Assembly (NCBI RefSeq): GCF_000019845.1 | Contig: NC_010581.1 | Coordinates: 1,679,501-1,743,500 of the forward strand | DNA: 64,000 bases | Reading direction: 5' to 3' | From: Beijerinckia indica subsp. indica ATCC 9039 | Lineage (GTDB): Bacteria; Pseudomonadota; Alphaproteobacteria; Rhizobiales; Beijerinckiaceae | Shown: positions 43,834-51,456 of the stretch, piece by piece | Layout: every line of letters begins with the position of its first letter | How positions within the stretch are numbered: the stretch's first letter is position 1 | Program-made: the position numbers and the translations under genes | The notes under the pieces: generated by a model | The model's input: the letters and a program-made list of their open reading frames with translations, nothing else | What the model was told of the DNA's origin: nothing | The model's database searches: none

Positions 43834-45201
43834 ATGGGCAGCGACATTCTCATCGTAGACGACGAAACGGACATTCGCGAAATCGTTTCCGGCATCCTTT
43901 CCGACGAAGGCTACGGAACCCGTACCGCGAAAAACTCCGACGAGGCCCTGAAGGAAATCGAGGCCCGCCAGCCGGGTCTCATCTTTCTCGACATCTGGCT
44001 GCAGGGGTCGCGACTCGATGGATTGCAATTGCTGCAGGTCATCAAGGACCTGAATCCGGCGCTGCCGATCGTCATGATCTCTGGCCATGGCAATATCGAG
44101 ACGGCGGTTTCGGCCATCAAGCTCGGCGCCTATGATTTCATCGAAAAGCCGTTCAAGGCTGATCGCCTGGTCCTTGTTGCCGAACATGCGCTTGAAGCCA
44201 CCCGCTTGAAACGCGAGGTGAATGACCTGCGCACGCGCAGCGGTGTCACCAATAAGATCATTGGCAAGTCGAGCACCATCAATCAACTGCGGCAGACGAT
44301 CGACCGCGTCGCCGCTTCGAATTCCCGTATTCTCATTACCGGCGCGCCGGGGGTGGGCAAGGAATTGGCCGCTCGTTCGATTCACGCGGCGTCGAGCCGC
44401 GCCAATGGCCCCTTCATCGTGCTCAATGCGGCGACAATCGCGCCCGAGACGATGGAAATCGAATTGTTTGGCACCGAGGGCGGCGATGGACATGGCCGCA
44501 AGATCGGTGCTTTGGAGGAGGCCCACGGCGGCACCCTTTATCTCGACGAGATCGCCGACATGCCGCGCGAGACGCAGGGCAAGATTCTGCGTGTGCTGGT
44601 CGAACAGAATTTCCAAAGGGTCAATGGCACCACGCGGGTGCATGTCGATGTCCGCATCATTTCCTCGAGCGCGCGCGATCTCACGGCCGCGATAGCTGAT
44701 GGCGTCCTGCGCGAGGATCTGTTCCACCGCTTGTCCGTGGTGCCGGTCCGGGTGCCTTCGCTTGCCGAGCGCCGGGAGGACATCGCCGAGCTCATCGACT
44801 ATTTCATGGATCAGGTGTCCACCATGACCGGCATGCCGCGCCGTGCCATTGCCGACGACGCCATGGCCGTCCTGCAATCGCATGACTGGCCCGGTAATAT
44901 CCGGCAATTGCGCAATAATGTGGAACGGCTGATGATCCTCGCCGCGGGTGATCCCTCTATTCCCGTTACGGCCGATATGCTGCCTTCGGAAATCGGAGCG
45001 CTCGTGCCCGCCATGCCGAATGGTTCGGGCGGCGAGAAGCTTCTGGGGCTTCCCCTGCGCGAAGCGCGGGAAATGTTCGAGCGCGAATATCTCGTCGCTC
45101 AGATCAATCGGTTCGGCGGCAATATTTCGCGTACCGCCGAATTCATCGGCATGGAACGCTCCGCTTTGCACCGCAAGCTGAAATCCCTGCGGATCGATTA
45201 G
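43834..45201 (+). CDS. ntrX: Response regulator NtrX
   Basis: The 455-residue protein has a receiver domain with Asp53 (LIFLDIWLQGSRLDGL), an AAA+ domain with Walker A TGAPGVGKELAARSIH and TLYLDEIADMPRETQG, and a Fis-type C-terminus (GGNISRTAEFIGMERSALHR). The sigma54-contact GAFTGA is missing: ELFGTEGGDGHGRKIGAL takes its place. This is known for alphaproteobacterial NtrX, which then acts with sigma70 promoters. It lies 190 bases behind ntrY. Confidence 0.95.
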   Translation: MGSDILIVDDETDIREIVSGILSDEGYGTRTAKNSDEALKEIEARQPGLIFLDIWLQGSRLDGLQLLQVIKDLNPALPIVMISGHGNIETAVSAIKLGAYDFIEKPFKADRLVLVAEHALEATRLKREVNDLRTRSGVTNKIIGKSSTINQLRQTIDRVAASNSRILITGAPGVGKELAARSIHAASSRANGPFIVLNAATIAPETMEIELFGTEGGDGHGRKIGALEEAHGGTLYLDEIADMPRETQGKILRVLVEQNFQRVNGTTRVHVDVRIISSSARDLTAAIADGVLREDLFHRLSVVPVRVPSLAERREDIAELIDYFMDQVSTMTGMPRRAIADDAMAVLQSHDWPGNIRQLRNNVERLMILAAGDPSIPVTADMLPSEIGALVPAMPNGSGGEKLLGLPLREAREMFEREYLVAQINRFGGNISRTAEFIGMERSALHRKLKSLRID

Positions 45202-45253
45202 TATCCATCCTGTAAGGACGTCTGCGCGCGAGGAAACAGGCGGAGGAGGTGTC

Positions 45254-45820
45254 ATGAACCTGCAAACGCTTGCGATGGAACCACCACCCTCGCGCCGAGC
45301 CCTGTTCCTCGCTTTCCTGAAAATCGGTCTGCTCGGATTTGGCGGCGTCGCGGCCTGGGTCCGCCGTATCGTGGTCGAGGAACGCCAATGGCTCAATGAT
45401 CGCGATTTCGCCGAATTGCTGGGGTTCGCGAGTGTCTTGCCGGGCGCCAATACGGTGAATATCGCCATTCTGCTCGGCGACCGTTACCGCGGTTTATCCG
45501 GAGTGTTCGCGGCGCTTTCCGGCTTGCTTGCCGCGCCGCTCCTGATCATGCTGCTTCTCGCCGTGATCTACGATCATTTCTCGACGTTGCCCGCCGTCAA
45601 TAATGCAATGGCCGGGGCCGCCGCCGCCACGGCGGGGCTCATTATCGGGACGGCGATCAAGGTCCTGCGCTCGATCTGGAAAGATGCGCATGTGTTGCCT
45701 GTCGCCTGCGCGGTTTTCGTGGCGGTGGGCTTGTTCCGTCTGCCCTTCGTGCCGACGCTTGCTTGCCTCGTCCCCTTGAGCCTCTTTGCCACAGTGCTCG
45801 CAACGAGGAAAAAGGCGTGA
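45254..45820 (+). CDS. Chromate transporter family protein, first half
   Basis: The 188-residue protein is one half of a ChrA transporter: FLKIGLLGFGGVAAWVRRIV near the start, ASVLPGANTVNIAILLGDRY (the conserved P-G-P-like loop), and about six hydrophobic helices. Short ChrA proteins work as pairs, and the other half follows with a GTGA overlap. ChrA exports chromate, though this pair may have another anion. The start at 45254 has GGAGG upstream. Confidence 0.9.
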   Translation: MNLQTLAMEPPPSRRALFLAFLKIGLLGFGGVAAWVRRIVVEERQWLNDRDFAELLGFASVLPGANTVNIAILLGDRYRGLSGVFAALSGLLAAPLLIMLLLAVIYDHFSTLPAVNNAMAGAAAATAGLIIGTAIKVLRSIWKDAHVLPVACAVFVAVGLFRLPFVPTLACLVPLSLFATVLATRKKA

Positions 45821-46341
45821 CCGGAACGCTCTGGCAAATCATCTCGACCTGTCTGCAGGCCTCGCTTCTCGCCATTGGTGGAGTGACCGGGACCTTGCCC
45901 GAAATCCAACGGCAATTGGTCGATCAGCATCATCTCATGACATCGGCGAGCTTCGTGCGGCTCATCGCCGTCGGGCAGGTCGCGCCCGGGCCGAATGTGA
46001 TTGTGATCAGCCTGCTCGGCTGGTCGCTTGCGGGGCTCGCGGGTTTCATGGCCGCGACGCTTGCTGTTCTCCTGCCGTCCTCGCTGCTCACTTTTGCGGT
46101 GGGGCGGATGATGGGCCGCCACGCGCAACACCCCTGGCTGATTCTGGTGAAAAAGGCCTTGGCGCCAGTCGCGGTCGGCCTGCTGTTCGCAACGGGCTGG
46201 ATTCTGGCGGGGGCGGCTTATCATGCACCGATCAGCGCTCTGATCTCGATCGCAATGGTCCTCACGATCTGTTTCACGAAGATCAGTCCTCTTTGGGGCA
46301 TCGGGACCGGCGCCTTGATCGGCTGGCTCGCAATTCATTGA
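45817..46341 (+). CDS. Chromate transporter family protein, second half
   Basis: The 174-residue protein starts at GTG overlapping the stop of the first half. It has the same motif plan: SLLAIGGVTGTLPEIQRQLV and VGQVAPGPNVIVISLLGWSL (the APGP of ChrA) with about six membrane helices. With its partner it forms an antiparallel pair in the inner membrane. It lies between ntrX and the aminotransferase gene. Confidence 0.9.
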   Translation: MTGTLWQIISTCLQASLLAIGGVTGTLPEIQRQLVDQHHLMTSASFVRLIAVGQVAPGPNVIVISLLGWSLAGLAGFMAATLAVLLPSSLLTFAVGRMMGRHAQHPWLILVKKALAPVAVGLLFATGWILAGAAYHAPISALISIAMVLTICFTKISPLWGIGTGALIGWLAIH

Positions 46342-46563
46342 ATGAAAGGAAATAAGGGCGATTGTGCTATTTTCGCTCCTCGCGGGGCGGAAAAAGGTTG
46401 GAAATCTGAACCTTTGGCATAAGGTTACCTTGCCATGCGGTACGACATGGTTAATCAAGGCCCCATCAGATCTCACGAGCGAATGCATCCGTGAGATACA
46501 ACGCTCAAGCGCCGTACGGGCTGGAAAGCTTGGGAAAGAAACGGCGCCTGCCAGGGAGTTCGA

Positions 46564-47424
46564 GTGAGTCGGATCTTCTACCTTAACGGCCGTTACCTGC
46601 CGCGCGAGGAGGCCCATGTCTCCGTCGAGGATCGTGGATATCTTTTTGGCGACGGTGTCTATGAAGTCCTCGAAATTCATCGAGGCGCCTTGATCGATGA
46701 GGACCGTCATTGGCAAAGGCTCGATCGGTCCCTCTCCGAATTACGGATCAGCTGGCCGATAGGGCAGGCGGCCTTCGGACGGGTGCTGCGCGAGGTCAAG
46801 GCCAGGAACAAGGTCGAGAACGGATTTCTCTATATTCAGATCACTCGTGGTGCCGCCCCGCGCGAACATGTCTTTCCGGCGCAGAATGTCCGGCCGAGCC
46901 TGCTTGTCAGCGCGCGTCCCGTTGATCCCCGCAAAGGCGAGGCACAGGCCCAAAAGGGCATTGGTGTCATCAGCCTGCCGGATCTGCGTTGGAAGCGGGT
47001 CGACATCAAAACCATCAATCTCCTCCCCAATGTTCTGGCCAAACAGGCCGCCAAGGAGGAGGGTGCCACCGAAGCGTGGCTTTTCGACGAGGAAGGCCTC
47101 GTGACGGAAGGCGCGGCCTCGAATGCCTGGATCATCGACGAGAATCGGACGATCCACACGCATCCGGTCGACCATTCGATCCTGCGCGGTATCACCAGGA
47201 CGACTTTGATCGATATTATCGCAGCCAAAGGCTATGCCTTGAAGGAACGCCGCTTCAGCCTGGCGGAGGCGCGCGCCGCGCGCGAGGCCTTTATTACCGG
47301 AGCCTTGAGTCTTGTCATGCCGGTGGTGCGCATCGACGGCAAGCCCATAGGCGAGGGGGTGCCGGGGCCGATCGCGACGGAACTGCGCCGTATTTTTCAT
47401 GATACGGCAAGCCGAACGCTCTGA
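46564..47424 (+). CDS. dat: D-amino acid aminotransferase
   Basis: The 286-residue PLP fold-type IV enzyme has VSVEDRGYLFGDGVYEVLEI, the PLP-lysine segment VDIKTINLLPNVLAKQAA, and EGLVTEGAASNAWIID, the last typical of D-amino-acid and branched-chain aminotransferases. It would interconvert D-amino acids and keto acids, e.g. supplying D-Glu or D-Ala for the wall. It begins with GTG. In Hyphomicrobiales it lies between ntrX and hfq, as here. Confidence 0.93.
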   Translation: MSRIFYLNGRYLPREEAHVSVEDRGYLFGDGVYEVLEIHRGALIDEDRHWQRLDRSLSELRISWPIGQAAFGRVLREVKARNKVENGFLYIQITRGAAPREHVFPAQNVRPSLLVSARPVDPRKGEAQAQKGIGVISLPDLRWKRVDIKTINLLPNVLAKQAAKEEGATEAWLFDEEGLVTEGAASNAWIIDENRTIHTHPVDHSILRGITRTTLIDIIAAKGYALKERRFSLAEARAAREAFITGALSLVMPVVRIDGKPIGEGVPGPIATELRRIFHDTASRTL

Positions 47425-47574
47425 AATGATAAAAAGAAGCAAGGGATCGATGCGTTAGGAAGAAACTAGCGCTTGCGACTTTGGCTTTCGGCCGTTCTAA
47501 TGGCGCCGTTTATTTTGCCCAAGGACGTTTTTTGTTCCACCAATATGTCACGACAACAAGAACAGGACTCGATA

Positions 47575-47829
47575 ATGGCTGTTGATCGCCCGCAGAACCT
47601 GCAAGACACTTTTCTCAATTTTGTCCGTAAAAACAAGGTTCCACTTACGATCTTTCTCGTCAATGGTGTGAAGCTTCAGGGAGTGGTGACCTGGTTCGAT
47701 AATTTTTGTGTGCTCCTCCGTCGCGATGGACACTCGCAACTCGTCTACAAGCACGCCATATCTACGATCATGCCGGGAGCACCTATTCAGATGTTCGAAC
47801 CCGGCGATGAAGCCGGACATGCCGGCTAG
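47575..47829 (+). CDS. hfq: RNA chaperone Hfq
   Basis: The 84-residue Sm-like protein has [20 protein letters not shown] (Sm1, with Gln and Phe of the proximal face), [20 protein letters not shown], and [12 protein letters not shown] (Sm2 with the conserved K-H). It forms hexamers that pair sRNAs with mRNAs. The start is the last in-frame Met of a longer frame, giving the normal length. hflX follows. Confidence 0.97.
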   Translation: MAVDRPQNLQDTFLNFVRKNKVPLTIFLVNGVKLQGVVTWFDNFCVLLRRDGHSQLVYKHAISTIMPGAPIQMFEPGDEAGHAG

Positions 47830-48017
47830 AGCATAACCCCGAAAGTCGGAAGCTTTTGGGAGAATCGGCTTCTACCGGTTTATTTTTGCGGACACAGGAG
47901 TTTCCCATAGACGCACCGACCGTTTCACCTTCGGCCAGATTTTCGGGGACGAAGGGTTTGCCGGGTGAATCCAACAAGGGTTCACCCGCTCTTACGCGGG
48001 CCGCCAAGACCCGCGCT

Positions 48018-49358
48018 ATGGTTGTCGGCCCTTATCTCAATCAGCGCGCAACGCAGCCCCATGGCCGATCGGCTGTTGCCCTTCCGGAGAAGGCGTTCCG
48101 GTCGCCGCAGGCGCGTTTCGACGAAGTGCTTGGCCTCGCCGAAGCGCTCGACCTCGATATTGTCGACCAGCGCCTTTTGACGCTGGCTGAGATCAAGCCC
48201 TCGACCTTCCTCGGCACCGGCAAGGTGGCCGAACTGGGTGAGGCCATCAAGGCCGCGGAGGCCGAGCTGGTCATCATGGACTGCGCCTTGTCTCCCGTGC
48301 AGCAGCGCAATCTTGAAAAAGCGCTCGGGGCCAAGGTGATCGATAGGACCGGCCTGATCCTCGAAATCTTCGGCCGCAGGGCGCGCACGCGCGAAGGCAG
48401 CTTGCAAGTCGAACTTGCTCATCTCGCCTATCAGAAATCACGTTTGGTGCGGTCCTGGACCCATCTCGAACGCCAGCGCGGCGGTTTCGGCTTCCTCGGC
48501 GGTCCTGGCGAAACGCAAATCGAGGCCGACCGGCGCTTGTTGCAGGAACGCATGACGCGACTCGAGCAAGATCTTGCCGGAGTTAAGCGGACACGCGGCC
48601 TGCACCGCAAGACGCGGCGTGATGTGCCTTACCCGATCATTGCGCTTGTCGGTTACACCAATGCCGGCAAATCGACCCTGTTCAACCGTCTGACCGAGGC
48701 GGATGTGCTGGCGCAGAACATGCTCTTTGCGACGCTTGATCCGACCTTGCGGAGCCTCACCTTGCCGCATGGGGCCAAGGTGATTCTCTCCGATACGGTG
48801 GGGTTCATTTCGGATCTGCCGACGATGCTGGTTTCAGCTTTCCGCGCGACCCTTGAGGAGGTGCTGGAAGCCGATCTTATCCTGCACGTGCGCGATATCG
48901 CCCATCAGGATGCCGAGGCCCAGTGTCAGGATGTGGAAAGTGTGCTCGCCGAACTCGGCATTGACATGGCCGACGAGCAGAGAATTCTGGAAGTCTGGAA
49001 CAAAGCTGATCTCCTCGATGAGGAGGCGCAAGCAGCAGCGCTCAATAATGCCAGGCGCTGGAAGAATGCCGAAAACCAGCCGATTCTCGTCTCAGCGCTG
49101 ACAGGGCAGGGAGTCGCAACCCTGGAGGCTGAAATCGAGGCGAGGCTTGCGCGGGGACGCCTGCTGTTCGATATCACGCTCGACCCGGCCAATGGCGAGG
49201 GCCTGCATTGGCTGCACGAACATACTGAGGTCATGCACAAAAGCATTGATGAGGATGGCACCATCCATGTCTCAGTGAGGGTGGCGCCGGAACGAGCTGA
49301 GCCGATCAAGCGGCGCTTTGGCGCGATGCTGGTCGAGCGGGAAGGTTTAACCGCCTGA
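48018..49358 (+). CDS. hflX: GTPase HflX
   Basis: The 446-residue protein has an HflX N-terminal domain ([40 protein letters not shown]), the arginine-rich linker [20 protein letters not shown], and a G domain with [21 protein letters not shown] and NKAD. It splits stalled 70S ribosomes and associates with Hfq in the genome. The start is uncertain: the frame is open back to 47856, but the only starts there are TTG or non-standard, and a short repeat overlaps 47827-47870. The ATG at 48018 lacks a strong ribosome-binding site. Confidence 0.93.
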   Translation: MVVGPYLNQRATQPHGRSAVALPEKAFRSPQARFDEVLGLAEALDLDIVDQRLLTLAEIKPSTFLGTGKVAELGEAIKAAEAELVIMDCALSPVQQRNLEKALGAKVIDRTGLILEIFGRRARTREGSLQVELAHLAYQKSRLVRSWTHLERQRGGFGFLGGPGETQIEADRRLLQERMTRLEQDLAGVKRTRGLHRKTRRDVPYPIIALVGYTNAGKSTLFNRLTEADVLAQNMLFATLDPTLRSLTLPHGAKVILSDTVGFISDLPTMLVSAFRATLEEVLEADLILHVRDIAHQDAEAQCQDVESVLAELGIDMADEQRILEVWNKADLLDEEAQAAALNNARRWKNAENQPILVSALTGQGVATLEAEIEARLARGRLLFDITLDPANGEGLHWLHEHTEVMHKSIDEDGTIHVSVRVAPERAEPIKRRFGAMLVEREGLTA

Positions 49359-50171
49359 TTTCTCGCTTTCCTTGGCCTGTTGCCATAGGGCATCCATTTC
49401 GGCCAGGTTCGCCTCTTCCAGCGTTTTGCCTTGCTCTCTCAGCGCCGTTTCGATGAAAGCGAAACGGCGCTCGAATTTTGCATTCGTCGAACGGATCGCC
49501 GCTTCTGGATCGACATTGAGATGACGTGCGAGATTGGCGATGGTGAAAAGAAGATCGCCAATTTCGGCATGGATCTCCTCAGCCTGCCCGCTGGCGATCG
49601 CTTCTTCTATTTCCCGTGTTTCCTCGCGCACCTTGGCGAGAACGAGGCGCGCATCCGCCCAATCAAAGCCAACATGTGCCGCCTTGTTCTGCAGTTTGAC
49701 CGAGCGGGTCAGGCCGGGCAGGGGCAGGGGCACATCGTCGAGCAGGCTTTTGGGGCGGCTTGCTTCCAGGCCCTGTCTGGCCTGTTTCTCGGCTTGTTCC
49801 TCAGCCTTGATCTTCTGCCATTGGGCTTTGATGGCTTCTGGCGAGTTTTCCCGCTCCGCTCCGAACACATGCGGATGACGGCGGATCATTTTGGCGGTGA
49901 TGGCCTCGACGACACCGCCAAAATCGAAAGCGCCTTCTTCTTCGGCAAGACGGCTATGGAAGACGACCTGAAAGAGGAGGTCTCCTAATTCGTCGCGAAG
50001 ATCGGCACGATCCTCGCGGGTGATCGCATCAGCCACTTCATAGGCTTCCTCGATCGTATAAGGCGCGATGGTGGCATAGGTCTGCTGGCGATCCCAGGCA
50101 CATCCCGTTTCGGGTGAGCGCAAGGCATTCATGATCTCAAGGAGATGCCGAATATCCCGGGAAGGTTGCAT
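49347..50171 (-). CDS. mazG: Nucleoside triphosphate pyrophosphohydrolase MazG
   Basis: The 274-residue protein has tandem MazG domains: the first with GCAWDRQQTYATIAPYTIEE and DELGDLLFQVVFHSRLAEEE (metal-binding Glu/Asp), the second with ARLVLAKVREETREIEEAIA and AEIGDLLFTIANLARHL. It hydrolyses NTPs, including damaged dNTPs, and influences ppGpp levels. It overlaps hflX by 12 bases tail to tail. A frame extension to 50255 crosses the terminator of the cold-shock gene and is rejected as start. Confidence 0.95.
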   Translation of the reverse strand: MQPSRDIRHLLEIMNALRSPETGCAWDRQQTYATIAPYTIEEAYEVADAITREDRADLRDELGDLLFQVVFHSRLAEEEGAFDFGGVVEAITAKMIRRHPHVFGAERENSPEAIKAQWQKIKAEEQAEKQARQGLEASRPKSLLDDVPLPLPGLTRSVKLQNKAAHVGFDWADARLVLAKVREETREIEEAIASGQAEEIHAEIGDLLFTIANLARHLNVDPEAAIRSTNAKFERRFAFIETALREQGKTLEEANLAEMDALWQQAKESEKSGG

Positions 50172-50234
50172 GGGCACGGGAGGACCGGACTGCGGCGGCG
50201 CAGATTTGAGGCGGGAGTTTTTGATTCTTTTGAG

Positions 50235-50266
50235 AATGGAGGGACCGCATGGCACGGCCCTCCATT
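50235..50266 (-). terminator. Terminator of the cold-shock gene
   Basis: AATGGAGGG and CCCTCCATT form a perfect 9 bp stem around a 14-base loop just downstream of the cold-shock gene stop on the minus strand. T-tract is weak (CTC after the stem), so efficiency is uncertain. Confidence 0.6.
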
Positions 50267-50276
50267 ATGATGCTTT

Positions 50277-50951
50277 TTAGTCGAGGGAGATCGACAGGGC
50301 TTCACGTCCCTTGGGCGTATCGACGACACGCATGGTCACGGCCTGGCCCTCGGCGAGGTGTTGCACCCCCGAGGAGCCGAGGATGGAAATATGGACGAAG
50401 ACGTCCTTGCCGCCATCGTTCGACTGGACGAAGCCAAAGCCCTTGTTGTCGTCGAACCATTTGACCGTACCGGTGACAGACACGGCGCTCGAAGGATCGG
50501 GGGCGCGGCGCGGCGGCCGCGGCGAATCGCCGAAAGAAGGACGCTGCGGCGCGCGCTCGGCGGCGCCGGCCGTGTCGACTTCGAGCACACGGGTCACCTG
50601 AGCGCCCTTCATGCCATTGCCGACATTGACCTTCAGTTTGGCGCCCGGAGGCACGCTCTCATAGCCGGCGGCCTGAAGCGCGCCGATATGGAGAAAGGCG
50701 TCACCGGCGCCATTGCTCAACTCAACGAAGCCGAAGCCCTTGTCACCCTTGAACCATTTGACGATAGCATCGACGGGTGGGCTCGAGGGTGATGGCGCCA
50801 GGTCGGGAGCGCCGCCGCCGAAGCCGCCTCCCGATGGGGCTCCGAAGGAAGGACGTGGTGTACGGCTGGGGCGCGGCGAATCATAGGGCGAGGGCCCATC
50901 ATCATCAAAACCACGTTTCTTGGGACCCCGGAAATCTCTACCTTTGCTCAT
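50277..50951 (-). CDS. Double cold-shock-domain protein
   Basis: The 224-residue protein has a Gly/Pro/Ser-rich N-terminal tail (about 1-60), a first cold-shock domain (IVKWFKGDKGFGFVELSNGA, DAFLHIGALQAAG), a Pro/Arg-rich linker and a second domain (GTVKWFDDNKGFGFVQSNDG, KDVFVHISILGSSG). RNP1 (KGFGFV) and RNP2 (VFVHIS) are in both, with DAFLHI in the first. These proteins bind single-stranded RNA or DNA. The double form is typical of Hyphomicrobiales. About 500 bases of upstream DNA could hold a regulated leader. Confidence 0.93.
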   Translation of the reverse strand: MSKGRDFRGPKKRGFDDDGPSPYDSPRPSRTPRPSFGAPSGGGFGGGAPDLAPSPSSPPVDAIVKWFKGDKGFGFVELSNGAGDAFLHIGALQAAGYESVPPGAKLKVNVGNGMKGAQVTRVLEVDTAGAAERAPQRPSFGDSPRPPRRAPDPSSAVSVTGTVKWFDDNKGFGFVQSNDGGKDVFVHISILGSSGVQHLAEGQAVTMRVVDTPKGREALSISLD

Positions 50952-51456
50952 GATATGCCTGCTTATCTGCGCCTATTCTCGCCTCAGCCCAAAAGCGGAA
51001 ACTTTCCGCTTCAAAACCGGCCGGCTGCACTCTCTTTGCCTCGGCCGGAATCCCTTTAAATGAATGCAAAAATTTTGCGTTCATAAATACACTTCAGCAT
51101 AGCATAAAAGGCCGGTCACCAAAAGGTGCCAGCCTGATTTCCTGCCATGGGAAAGCGATAAAAATGCCAATCAATCCTAAGTTTGTCTTTTGATAGCGAA
51201 AACTTCCGCTTCTGACCACTCTTTTCGGAGTCAATTTTCAGCGCCGTGAACTCCCGCACGAATTTTTTATCTCGGGCGATGGGTGTTCAGTGCGGCTGAG
51301 CCGATGATGCCTTTGCTGGAAATTCCGGTCTGTTCAATTCCGGGATTTCCAGGGCAGGCCACTGAAACCCTGTGCCAAGGTTTAAGACTTATTCTAGGAG
51401 AAGCACCTGTATGATTCGCATAAGGTACATTATGGAACATAAAACCTAATCTTCAG
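50952..51456. other. 505-base intergenic region with hairpins
   Basis: No gene is supported. The palindrome AAGCGGAAA-C-TTTCCGCTT lies at 50993-51011 and an imperfect copy of it near 51195-51211. TGAATGCAAAA-A-TTTTGCGTTCA lies at 51061-51083 with one mismatch. CTGGAAATTCCGG and CCGGGATTTCCAG at 51316-51352 form a 13 bp stem with one mismatch. The last is 105 bases after the stop of the E1 gene and could be its terminator. The first three lie in the possible leader or promoter of the cold-shock gene. Confidence 0.55.

Noticed and set aside
46415..46434. TGGCAT...TTGCC resembling a sigma54 promoter
   Set aside because: The spacing between the GG and GC elements is about four bases too long.
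47856..48017. Upstream extension of hflX from TTG
   Set aside because: The extension overlaps a repeat-like segment and shows no HflX homology. TTG has poor ribosome-binding-site spacing. The true start may still be upstream of 48018.
50172..50255. N-terminal extension of mazG
   Set aside because: It would cross the terminator hairpin of the cold-shock gene and has no MazG homology.
51411..51449. 12-codon frame with AGGAG upstream, ending in TAA
   Set aside because: Too short to judge by sequence; no recognised small-protein family.
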